64,000 bases of DNA, from the NCBI GenBank assembly GCA_020633315.1, contig JACKDV010000002.1, forward strand, positions 620,001 to 684,000, given 5' to 3'. Within the stretch, counting starts at the first letter, position 1, and each line of letters begins with the position of its first letter. Both the position numbers and the translations under genes were made by a program. This stretch comes from Myxococcales bacterium (GTDB lineage Bacteria > Myxococcota_A > Polyangia > Nannocystales > Nannocystaceae). Of the stretch, positions 1 through 11,400 are shown piece by piece. The notes under the pieces were generated by a model that searched no databases, was not told the DNA's origin, and worked only from the letters and a program-made list of their open reading frames with translations.

Positions 1-1991
1 CTCGTGGACTCCTCGCCGCGTCGGCGACACGTGATGGGCAGCCTGCGCTCGGAGAGCTCAACCTTCTCCACCGCTCCATAGCGCCTCTGGGCAAGACGGC
101 CCATCTGCACCTCCACCTCAACGCCGCCGTGGACTTCGAGGATCTGTGGGCAAATCTTGCGGCAGGGCACGGTGGCTGGTGGCGCAAACTGAGCGATGCC
201 CCCGCGAACATCACCTCGGGGCAGTGGCTCACCTGGTTGATTCACGCCTTCCTGGCCCGCCGTGCGATTGCCGCCTGTGTGCGACGTGGAGTCGACATCG
301 ACACGCTGATCGGTATCACCACTCCTGACATGCGACTGGACGTCCGCCGGGCACTCGTCTCGTTGGCTGCCGGAGCCCCAGCCGAGCTCGATCGCACCGC
401 CCGCGAGAGCCTCGGACGCATCGTGTTCGCCCGGATCAATCCACCCGACCGTGTCTATGAACGAAGCGATATCTTGCGCAACGACCCGATCGACGACGGG
501 ACGCGATGGCCCGAGGGGACGATGCTCGCGCAGGCGCTGTCGCGAGCCGGTAGCCATCCTCATGGAGAGCTAGCACGCGTGTTGATCCAATACCTGCGGG
601 TCAAATGCATGCTCCATGCCCACTTGGTTCACGACCCCTTAGAGCCCGGCCTCGACGCGTTCGATCGAACCTTCGGTCGCCTGTGGAAGTACCGAGAGGG
701 CCTGGGTGAGGCAGTCTTGCTCGACCGTGCGGTCGACGAGCCCGACCTGGAACTGGCCGCCGTGGAGGCGCGACTCACCCCGCAGAGCCCGCAGAGGATT
801 CGAGCGCAGGTCCAGCGAATGCGCACCTCACCGTTCATCCACGATCTCGAGTTGGGTCTCGTGTACCACTTGATCCGCGCTGGTGCTCGAGGACCATTGA
901 CCGACCGTGCCGGCTTTCGTTCGCATTTTGGGTGGCTGCGAAGCCAAGCTGGCGCCCTCGAGACGGCCCTGACAACCGATCCCCGACTCCTCGCGATGAT
1001 CCGTGGGCTCGATGTCGCCGGACGTGAACGAGATGGGCCACTGTGGTTAGCTCTGCCCGTCATCCGCCGTCTCCGTCGACTCGGGGTGAAGCTCGGCGCC
1101 CGGGTTGGGATGCCGTCCTTGCGGTTGACCTTGCACGTGGGGGAGGATTTCGGCCACCTCGCCTCGGGTCTCCGAGCGATCGCGGAGCCGTTCGACTGGA
1201 AGCTGATCGAACGCGGCGACCGGCTGGGTCACGCGCGAGCCCTCGGAATCGATGCTCGCAGGTGGTCAGGATCCCATCCCAGCGTGGTCGTGCAACGTTG
1301 GGAACGCATGCTGGACTTGGCGTGGTTGCTCCACACGATCGGCACCCCTGGGCAAGCCGTCGAGCCCATAGGTGCCGAAGTCTTGGTGCGGATTCGCGAC
1401 GAGCTCTGTCGTCATCTCGAGGCCGTCGGACTCGACGATGCTCGAGAACGAGATGTCGTACGATTGTATGGCACGACGCTCGGCAGTGAGCCGCGCGTCA
1501 TCGAAATCATCGACCAGGGTCTACCGCGCCCCCAGGGGGCCGATGTAGCCATGCTCGCCCGCTACATTGATGGAGATCCACGATTGCGTGAGCCCATCGA
1601 GGTAACGACCGCATCCGATCTCGACTGGCTCGAGCCAATGCAAGATCGCCTCCTCGCCCGCGTGTTGAACTGGCATACGACTATCGAGATTAACCCGAGT
1701 TCCAATCTCCTCATCGGGGAGTCCGAACGGGTTCTCGACCAGCCAGCATTCCGCATCCACCCGCTGGACAAGGGCCCTCGCCGCCCCCCTCCGGTCTCCA
1801 TCAGCGCAGACGATCCACTGACCTTCGCGACCAGCCTCGGAGACGAATTTGCCTACGCGTGGGCTGCCATCGTCCTTGAGGGCGGAGAGGATCCCAACCG
1901 AGCCCGTTCATGGCTGCAAGAGGCGGCCACGGCCTCGTATCGTGCGCGCTTCACGGAGACCGGTCTTGGGGCACGACGTAGGATGCCCTGA
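1..1991 (+). CDS. Adenosine-deaminase-like protein, RdrB-like (RADAR defence), 5' end missing
   Basis: The reading frame is open from base 3 to the TGA at 1989-1991, so the true start lies before the window; about 662 C-terminal residues are visible. The metal-dependent deaminase motifs occur in order: an HLHLHL metal site (near base 104), LHVGEDF, ERGDRLGHA, INPSSN and ISADDP. These match the adenosine deaminase superfamily. Spacing is far wider than in housekeeping adenosine deaminases (about 340 residues), and the GDRLGHA-to-INPSSN insert is large. That size and the DDPLTFATSL...EFAYAW ending fit RdrB, the RNA-editing deaminase of RADAR, which acts with the ATPase RdrA encoded upstream (known for the family). 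RdrA would lie outside the window, so the RADAR assignment is inference. Alternative: another large deaminase-fold enzyme. Confidence 0.7.
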   Translation, partial: RGLLAASATRDGQPALGELNLLHRSIAPLGKTAHLHLHLNAAVDFEDLWANLAAGHGGWWRKLSDAPANITSGQWLTWLIHAFLARRAIAACVRRGVDIDTLIGITTPDMRLDVRRALVSLAAGAPAELDRTARESLGRIVFARINPPDRVYERSDILRNDPIDDGTRWPEGTMLAQALSRAGSHPHGELARVLIQYLRVKCMLHAHLVHDPLEPGLDAFDRTFGRLWKYREGLGEAVLLDRAVDEPDLELAAVEARLTPQSPQRIRAQVQRMRTSPFIHDLELGLVYHLIRAGARGPLTDRAGFRSHFGWLRSQAGALETALTTDPRLLAMIRGLDVAGRERDGPLWLALPVIRRLRRLGVKLGARVGMPSLRLTLHVGEDFGHLASGLRAIAEPFDWKLIERGDRLGHARALGIDARRWSGSHPSVVVQRWERMLDLAWLLHTIGTPGQAVEPIGAEVLVRIRDELCRHLEAVGLDDARERDVVRLYGTTLGSEPRVIEIIDQGLPRPQGADVAMLARYIDGDPRLREPIEVTTASDLDWLEPMQDRLLARVLNWHTTIEINPSSNLLIGESERVLDQPAFRIHPLDKGPRRPPPVSISADDPLTFATSLGDEFAYAWAAIVLEGGEDPNRARSWLQEAATASYRARFTETGLGARRRMP

Positions 1992-2164
1992 AACCCGTCT
2001 GTTTTGGATCTTGTGGGTTCGTCGAGCGTCGAGCCGCTCCGGGGGGTTCGATGGGCTCGGCGTGCAGGCCGGCTGACCGGTTGGGAGATCTCGAGCCCTG
2101 CGCATGATGCTCATGCCGTCTGGCACGAACGGGCCTTCACTCGAACGCACTTCGAAGTTGGATC

Positions 2165-2260
2165 GGGTGGCCCATAGATGGGCCACGGTGGCCCAACCGT
2201 TGGCCACTTGGAGGTCGAATGTCCAATGGACGGGCCATGGGTGGCCCATCCACGGGCCAC
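2165..2260. promoter_or_regulatory. Repeated GTGGCCC/GGGCCAC dyad upstream of the Tc locus
   Basis: The 420-base gap between the deaminase gene and the TcA-like gene contains a dense set of GTGGCC half sites. Bases 2167-2186 form a perfect 9+9 inverted repeat (GTGGCCCAT, AG, ATGGGCCAC). Bases 2188-2207 form a weaker one. Bases 2239-2260 repeat the first unit, sharing GGGTGGCCCAT and GGGCCAC, so two 22-base dyads are 18/22 identical and 74 bases apart. This looks like a paired operator, but the protein that would bind it is unknown. The rest of the gap holds no convincing gene. Confidence 0.45.
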
Positions 2261-2412
2261 CAGCACATCATTCGGTTTTTTCGGTGGCGTCTCACTGCTG
2301 GGTCCCTATGATCCGCCGCGTTCGTGACGCCGCGTGAGCGTGGGGTCTGAGTGCCCACCCCATCGGTGACTCGAGCCTCCCCACCTCCGCCCAAACGTGC
2401 TCGTCGTCGCTC

Positions 2413-5400
2413 ATGGTCGGTTCCGACCACGGCAAGACGGCAGAGACCCTGCGCGCACCCGCCCCCATGCTCGATTCCTCGACCCCCGAAGCCGCCCCGT
2501 CCACCATCCTCGCCGGTCGTCTCGTCCATGCCACGACCAAGGCCCCGCTGCCGGGCCTGACCATCGTCGCCAGTGAGCGCACCGATGGCGACGGCCAGGT
2601 GCTGCGCCGCGCCATCTCGACTGCCGAAGGACGCTTCGAGCTCCGGCTGTCGGACTCCGATCTTCGCCGGCTGATGGCCGACTCGCAGACGCAGCCGCTG
2701 TTCGACACCACGGTGTACCTGGCGATCTGGAACGGCGAGGAGAGCCTGGGCACGCTGACCGCCCGCTTCGCGACGGGCCCTGTGCCCTCGCGGGTGGAGT
2801 TGGGCGACCAACTCGTCACGGTGCCCGTGGTCAAGCGCAATTACACGCTGCGTGCGTTGGTGGTGTCGACGAGCGCGGTGCCGCTGGCCGGCATCGACGT
2901 CACGCTCGAGTCGGTGGCGCTCGGGCAGCGGACGGTGCTCGGGACGTCGACGACCGATGACGACGGCCTCGCGTCGTTTTCGTATGCGGGCGGGCCGAAG
3001 GCGTCGGAGACGGACACCGATCTTCGCGTGCAGCTGGTCGCCAGCTATGGGGGGCTAGAGCTGACGCGGTCGCCCGTGCTGTTTCCGGTGCGTCATGACC
3101 AGCGTGTCCGACTCGTCTCGCCCGAGGATCCTGCACAGGGCTCGACGGAGCTGGAGCGGCTACAGGCCGCGATCTCAGGGCCTCTGGGCTCGGCAGACCT
3201 GGGGGCCCTGACCGTCGACGAGGTGCAGCTGCTCGCGCAGGAGGGCGACGTCTACCCGCCGCACCTGGCGATCTTGGTGCGGGCGACGGCGCTGGCCTCG
3301 GGGACCCAGGTGGAGGTCGACGAGCTATACGCCATGGGGCGCGCGGGACTGTCGATGACAGCGGCGGAGCTGCTCGCCGTCGACGTCTCGGTCGTGAAGC
3401 GTGCACTGTCGGATGCGTTTGGATGCAAGATGGTGCCGGTCCCCGCGGATGGACAGACGGCGGCGATCGACTCGATTGGGAGTCGAATGGCCGACTGGGC
3501 GGGCTCGCTGACGATCGACCCGGCCACCACCACCGCACGTTGGTCCAGCCTCTCGCACAGCGGCGTCGATGCAGCGATGCGGCAGGTGTTCGCGACGACG
3601 TGGATGACGCTTCCGGGGACCACCGCGGACAAGTGGGCGCAGATCCAGGCCGACCCGGCGCTATCCGCCGTGGCGGCCGATCTCGAGTTCACGGCGGGCG
3701 CGTCGATGCTGGTGGGGGAGCACGGCCCGGCGGTGGCGGCCCTGGTCGGTGCCCGCATGGCGGGGATGGTGACCACCCTGCGGGACCTGGCCCAGTGGGA
3801 TCGGGATCAGTGGAGCACGACCCTCCAGGATGCAGGCGTGCCCGCGGCGCTCGAGGGCGGAGACCCCATCGAGGCCACCCGCCAGCTGGCCACGATCGCG
3901 ATGCGAATGGTCGACGTGCTCTACCCCAGCGCGGGACTGTCCCGTGAGCTGCAAGCACAGGCCGATCCCCAGTTGGTCGTGACGGGCACATTCCTGCGCG
4001 ACCATGAGGACTTCGACATCGAGCGCACGGTGGTGGCGCGCTACCGGGCCAACAACCCCGGGGCGTTCTCACCGGGCGAGACGGGGGATGACGAGGCAGC
4101 GACTCTGGCCAAGGTCCAGCGCGTGCACGCGCTGACGCCGGGGGTCGACCGTCCGATGGTCACCCAGGCCCTGCTGTCGCGGGGAGTCGAGTCGGCGGGT
4201 GCGGTGGTGCACCAGGGGCTCGACGGCTTCCTCGCCCAGCACCAGACCGCCCTGGAAGGCGCCCATCCGTTCTTGTCGGGCCCACAGCTGGCCAAGGCCG
4301 TCTATGCGCAGGCCCTGGTGCGGCACGGGGCGGCGGTGACGATGCTGTCGCAGTTCGGCGCAGGCTTTGCTGGTGCGCCCATGACCGTGCTGCCCGCGAT
4401 GAACCTCGTGGCCGACCCCGCCGACCCAGCCACTGCGACGCTGGAGCAGCTGTTCGGGTCGCAGGACTTCTGCGCATGCGAGCACTGCCGCTCGGTCTAC
4501 GGGCCGGCGGCGTATCTGGTCGATCTGCTCGCGCTGCTGGAGAGTCGGCCGGCGATCACCCAGGCCAACGCGCTGCAGGTGCTCAAGCAGCGGCGACCCG
4601 ACATCACGGGGCTGGAGCTCTCGTGCGCCAACACCAACACGGTGATGCCGTACATCGACCTGGTGCTCGAGCTACTCGAGGCGCGAGCGGTCGATCCGGC
4701 GATCGCCCCCGTGGCACGGCAGACCACGTGGTCGGCCGACGAGCTGCGGCTTGGGCCCGAGCACCGCAACGACATCGCCTACGACGCAACGGTCGGGACG
4801 GCCTCGGCGGCCTACCCGTGGATCCTGCCCTTCGACCCATCCTTCGAGCGCGTCCGGGTCCTGTGTGCGCAGCTCGGCGTGACGCGAATCGAGGCCATGT
4901 ACACGCTGCGGCTGCGCTCGGGCGACGACGTCGTGCCGGGGATGGACCGCACCGCCGAGGCGCTTGGCATGGGCCCGGCCATGCTGCAGATCGTCAGCGG
5001 CGGCACGGCCTACGACATCACCTCGATCCCTCTCACTCCCGCCGCCGATGCATGGGGGATGAGCGGGCCCTCGTGGGTGACGACGCTGTCCGGGGACGTG
5101 GGCCAGCTCCTCGACCGCTCAGGCCTGAGCTTCGACGGGCTGCAAGAGCGCCTCGCGCTCGACATCGTCGACCCCACCCAGAGCATGGAGGTGAGCTTCG
5201 ACGAGCCGAGCTGCGATCTCGACGACGCGAAGATCGACGGCCTGGACGAGGCCACGCTCGACCGGCTCCAGCGCTTCGTCCGTCTGGAGCGAGCCACGGG
5301 CCACTCGTCCGTCGAGCTCGACCGGGCGCTGCGGATGCTGCCGGGGAGCTTCGACGCCACCACGCTGGGGCATCTGGCCGATGCCCATGCGCTGTCGAGA

Positions 5401-8400
5401 TCGCTGGGTCGCCCGGTGACCTCGCTTCTGGTGCTGTGGGCCGACCTGGATACGAGGGACTACGAGGGCTCGCCGTCGCCCTACACGGCACGCTTTCAGA
5501 GCCGCACGGTCACGCCCCAGCTCGACGGCGACTTCACGATGGCTGCGCTGGCAGCAGGGGACCCGCTGGGCGAGGAGCACCACCCCACGATTCGAGCGGC
5601 GCTGTCGCTGAGCGACGCGGAGTTGCAGGTGCTTCTCGATCAGGTCTTGCCCGCGGGAGCCCAGCTGTCGCTCGGCACCTTGTCGACGCTGACGCGGACC
5701 ACGGTGCTCGCGAGGGCCATGAAGCTGCCCGTGGCCGAGCTGGTCACGCTGCGCGGCTTGGCGGACGTCGACCCCTTCGCGTCGCCGGCCGACACGGCGG
5801 CGTTCCTCGAGGTGGTGGAGCGGCTGCACGGTGCGGGCCTGAGCACCGAGGTGCTCGAGGCCATCGCTCGCCGCCGCGTCGCGGAGGGCTCCGATCTCGA
5901 TCTGTCCGACGAGACGATCGACCGGATCCTCGGCACGTTGTGGACGGCGCTCCAGGCCATCAGTGATGAGCTTAGGGCCGAGGATCTGCCGGCCCTTCGG
6001 GACGAGGCGCTGGTGCAGACGATGGCAGCGGCGCAGGGCCTGCCTGCCGATGCCATGACGCTGTTGCTGTCCTCGATCCTGCACGAGGGCGGCACGGTGC
6101 TGCACGACGTGCTGCACGACGCAGCGTTCCTCGACGATGGTCAGGTGCAGCCCGCCCAGCGCGACGGGGTCCGCCGTCTGCACGTCGCCACCGTGGTGAT
6201 CCGTTCGCTCGGCATTGCCACGAGCGACCTGGAGTGGTTCTTCGGCGATCACGCGGCGGGGCCGATGCTCGACCTCGACGCACTACCGCTGACCGATGAT
6301 GGGTCCGATCCCCTCCCGCACATGGCGGGGCTGCGTCGCGTGGTACTGGGGCAGCGGCTCCAACAGGAATTCGACACCGGCACCGCCGCATGGTCGGAGG
6401 CCACGCAGGCCATCAGCCTTGCCGACGCCGCGGTCGTGCTCGCCGAGCACTCGGGCTGGGATGCCGCCGACCTCGAGTATGCGATGGGCCCGGGCATCCT
6501 GGCGCTGTCCACCCCCGCCGACCTGCGCGACCCCGAGACGCTCGCCGCCCTGCACCAGATCGTCGAGCTGGTCCGCCGCACGGGCGTCCGCGCGTCCTCG
6601 CTGACACAGTGGGTCCGGCCCCGGCCCACCCCGGCCATCGCCGATGCCCTGCAATCCGCACTCAAGGCCCGCTACGACGACGCCACCTGGCCCAAGGTGA
6701 TGACGCCCATCGCCGACCGCCTCCGCGTCGCACGTCGTGACGCCCTGGTCGCCCTCCTCCTCGGCCGCGGCGACTTTTCCGACGACACCGCCCTGTACGA
6801 CCACGTCCTGGTCGACCCCCAGATGGACGCCTGCATGCTCACCTCGCGCCTGAAGCTGGCCACCTCCGCGGTGCAGCTGTTCGTGCAGCGAGTGCTGATG
6901 AACCTCGAGCAGGACGACGTGGTCTTCCCGCCCGCCACCGCCGAGCGCTGGGCGTGGATGAAGACCTATCGGGCCTGGGAGGCCAACCGCAAGGTCTTCT
7001 TCTACCCCGAGAACTGGATCGAGCCCGAGCTACGCGACGACAAGACCCCCTTCTTCGAGGAGCTCGAGCAGCACCTCCAGCAGGGCGAGCTGACCGACGA
7101 GCACGTGGAGGCGGGCTACAAGGCCTACCTGCGCAAGCTCCACGAGGTCTCGCACCTCGAGGTGCCGGCGCTGTTCTCCGAGGCGCGCGACGGCCACCAG
7201 ATCGTGCACGTGCTGGGGCGCACCCGGGGGCTCCCGCCGAAGTACTTCTACCGCAACCGGACCGACGACCGCGTGTGGTCGCCGTGGGTCGCGGTGCCAG
7301 TGGAGATCCCCGGCGACCAGGTGATCCTCGCGGCCCACAACCGTCGGCTGTTCGTGATGTGGATCGAGCCGCAGCAGGAGACCGAGTCGCCCACCAAGGA
7401 GGAGGACGAGAAGAAGCCCGTGCGCAGCCAACACCGCGTGCGTGTGGGGTGGAGCGAGCTGCGGGACAGGCAGTGGACGCCCAAGAAGGTGTCCATGCTG
7501 TCGAAGCACGCGACGGACTTGGACCACGACGTGGAGCCCTCCGGCTTCGTGCTGGCGGCCTACGAACGCACCGACGGGGCGCTGTACCTCGACGTGCTCT
7601 ACCACGAGGTGGACGACAACGCGCTGCACCCATGCACGATGTACCGGTACGACGACTGCCGAGACATCTTCGACGAGCAGCACGACACGCTGGGCTACCA
7701 CTACAAAGGCTTGGGCCTGAGCGGTGGCACGAGCTTCGATGGCCAACGCCATCGCAGCAGCAGCAGCATGATCGACTCCATCAACCTGCTGCACTACGAC
7801 TGGGAGACGGGCAGCTACCGGCCGACCACCGTCTTGTCGGAGCTCCCGCACACCTACTGGGTGACCACCGCCAAGCAGCAGCGGTTCTACGGCGGGCGGT
7901 TGCCCGTCGTCTTCGATGACATCGACCATGCGTTCTACGTCGTGCCGTCGACGAGCTGGGTGGAGATACAGCGCCCCGTCGACGAGCCCGAGTCGCCGCC
8001 CGCGATCCCCTACGAGATCGACCCCTGGTCGGCCGTCGGTGGGGTGGCCTCGCCGATCCAGCCGCCGAGCACCCCGCCGGCCGAGCCCACACCGGCCCTT
8101 CGAGGCGCAGTCCCTTGGAACGGCGCCGTCCCGGGCCTGGCCGCGATGAAGCTGCGCAGCAAAGAGGCGCAGGGCAGTGGCGTCACCAAGGGGGCCCTGC
8201 TCGGGCTGCTCGGCGAGGGGCCACTGCCGACCGCCGACGCCTACGCCGTGGCGAAGACCACCGCCGACATCGTGCAGCCGATGACCCTGGATGGCGCGCT
8301 CTCAGCGAAGCCCCCCGCGCCCGCGACCAACGAAGGCTCCGTGTTCGAGAAGTGGGCCTACCGGGTCGACCCCTTCCACCACCCGTACTCCTGCCGCATG

Positions 8401-11400
8401 CTCGCGGCGCTCAATCGCTACGGGCTACCGGGGCTGCTGGCCTCGTCCACGGCTCCGCTGCGGCGCCAGGTCGGTGACGAGCAGGTCATCATCCCGGACA
8501 GCGAGTCCTCGGACACGGAGCGCCCCTACCAGCCCTACGCCAACACGGTCGCGCCGCCCTTTCCACACGACGACTTCGACTTCTCCCCCGGCGGGGCCTA
8601 CAGCATCTACAACTGGGAGCTGTTCGTGCACGCCCCGTTGCTCATCGCCGAGCGGCTGCGTCGGGCCCAGCGCTTCGAGCAGGCCCAGCGCTGGTACCAC
8701 TTCGTCTTCAACCCCCTGCAGGGCGTCGAGGAGGGAGAGAGCAGCGGCCCCGAGCGATTCTGGAACGTCAAGGCGCTCTACGAGCAGGCCACCGGCGGAC
8801 CCGTCGACGTGATCAAGGCGGTGATGTCCGACGAGGGACTCGATGCCGATCTCCCGCTGGTCAAGAGCTTCTTCGACGGCCTGCTCGCGTGGATGGCCGA
8901 TCCCTTCTCGCCCCATGCGATCGCACGAGTCCGGGCGGGGACGTATCAGAAGGCGATCGTCCGCAAGTACCTCGACAACCTCATCGACTGGGCCGACGGC
9001 CTGTTCCGTCGCGACACGATGGAGTCGGTGGGCGAAGCGACGCAGCTGTACCTCCTAGCCGCATCGATCCTCGGGCCTCGGCCGCGGCGGTTGCCGGCCG
9101 TCGACGCTCCGGTGCGGACCTACGACGATCTGACGCTGCCGATCCTCCTGGGCGGCCTGACCGATCTGGAGGACTTCGTACCCGCGGCCAACGTGGCGCT
9201 GCCGTGGAACAACGCAGCCCAGGTCTCGCTGGGTGATGTCGCCGCCAAGGACCCCATGCCCGTGCTCGATGCGGGGGACGGTCCCGGGTCCTTCCAGGCG
9301 CAGACGCCACCGACGGTGTGGTGGGCGTTCTGCCTGCCCGCCAACGAGCAGCTTCTGGCCTACTGGGATCGGGTCGCCGACCGACTGTTCAAGATCCGAC
9401 ACTGCCAGAACATCGACGGCGTACGCCGGGCCCTGCGGCTGTTCGAGCCGCCGATCGACCCGGCCTTGCTGGTGCGGGCACGGGCGATGGGCGTGGACCT
9501 CGGCTCGGCGATCGCGGGCCTTCAGGCCCCGCCACCCCGACATCGCTTCGCTGTGCTGCGGGCCCGGGCGCAGGAGTTGCTCGGGGACGTCAGGGCCCTG
9601 GGCGCGGCGCTGCTCAGCGCGCTCGAGAAGCGCGACGCCGAGGCGCTCGGCCAGCTGCGGGCGACCCACGAGCTGGCGATCCTGCGGGCGACCCGAGCCA
9701 GCCGTGAGGATCAGATCGCCGAGGCGCAGTCGCAGGTAGCGGCGCTTCGACGCCAGCGGGCCACGCTCGAGGCACGGCGGGAGTACTACGAGTCGCGCGA
9801 GTGGATGAACGACCTCGAGAGGACCTCGCTGGTCCTCGGGGGCACGGCCACGGGCTTTCAGGTCGCGGCTCAGGGGATCAAGGCGCTCGCCGGGTTCCTG
9901 CACCTCATCCCCAACATGGATCTCGGGGTCATCGGCTTGATCCCGGTGGTCAAGGCGCTCTACGGCGGCAACAACGTGGGGCCGGCCGTGGCGGCCGCGG
10001 GCGACGTGCTTGGGATCATGGGCATTCTCGCCCAGTACGGCTCGCAGCTGACCTCGACGCTCGCCAGCTACGAGCGGCGGCAAGACGACTGGACCTTCCA
10101 GGCCGAGCAGGCTGGTTCGGAGATCAAGCAGATCGAGGAGCAGATCATCGCGGCCGAGATCCGCGTGGCCCTGGCCAAGCGGGAGCTCTTCGTCCACGAC
10201 CAGCAGGTACGGCACAGTGAGGAGATCGAGACCTTCCTGCGCACCAAGTTCACCAACGACGAGCTGTACGACTGGATGGCCGGGAGACTCTCCGGGCTGT
10301 GCTTCCAGGCCTACACGATGGCCCACGACATGGCCCGGCGCGCCGAGGCTGCGCTTTGCTTCGAGCTGGGCCGCGACGACCTGTCGTTCATCGAACCGGT
10401 CTACTGGGATGGCCTTCGCAAGGGCCTGCTCGCGGGCGAGCGGCTGGGGCTGGATCTGCGGCGCATGGAGGTCGCGCAGCTCGACCTCGATCGTCGTCAG
10501 CTCGAGCTGACCAAGCGGATCTCGCTGCGGCTGCTCGATCCGGCGGCGCTGCACGACCTGCGCGAGACGGGGTCGTGCTCGTTCAGCGTGCCCGAGGTGG
10601 TCTTCGACCTCGACCATCCGGGGCACTACTTCCGGCGGATCAAGGCGGTGAGTCTGTCGATCCCGGCGGTGGCGGGGCCGCAGGTCAGCGTGAGCGCCAC
10701 ACTGACGTTACAGACGGACTCCACACGGGTCGACACGAACCTGGCCCCAGGATACGAGAGGACGGATCCTGGTGACACGAGGTTCAAGGACGGCTGGGTG
10801 GAGGTCCAGTCGATCGCCACCAGTCGCAACCGCGACGACGCGGGGGTGTTCGAGCTGACTTTCCGCGACGAGAAGTTCCTGCCATTCGAAGGGGCCGGAG
10901 CGATCAGCACTTGGTCTCTCGACCTGCCCTCGGTGCGTCAGTTCGACTACCGTACGATCACCGACGTGGAGCTCGAGCTGCGGTACACGGCATGGGCCGA
11001 GCAGGGAGCGTTCCGCGACGCTGCGGGCAACGCCGTCGAGGCCGCGATCGAGACTGTGCTCGAGGCGGGATCCGATGGTGGGTTCGTCACGGTGCTGTCG
11101 GCCTCCAAGGACTTCGCCACCGGCTGGGAGCGGTTGTTGCGGCCGGCGGAGGGCCAAGAGGGCGATCCGCTGGCGATCCCCATCGTCCCGAGCCGCTTCC
11201 CCTTCGTGGCAAGCACGCGAGGGATCATCGTGGACTCGGTACGCATGGTCTTCGTGGGCGATCCCACCGCGGTGTCCCTTGGTGGCGTGGTACCGCTACA
11301 GACGCCGGGCGGATCGGTCGACCTCGACTTCAACGAGGTCGATGGTCTGCAAGAGAGCACGGCGGTCTTCAACGGAGTCGCTCCCAATCTCCCTGCCATC

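Noticed and set aside
1992..2412. Short frames between the deaminase and TcA genes
   Set aside because: No starts with ribosome sites; the signal there is the repeated dyad, not coding sequence.
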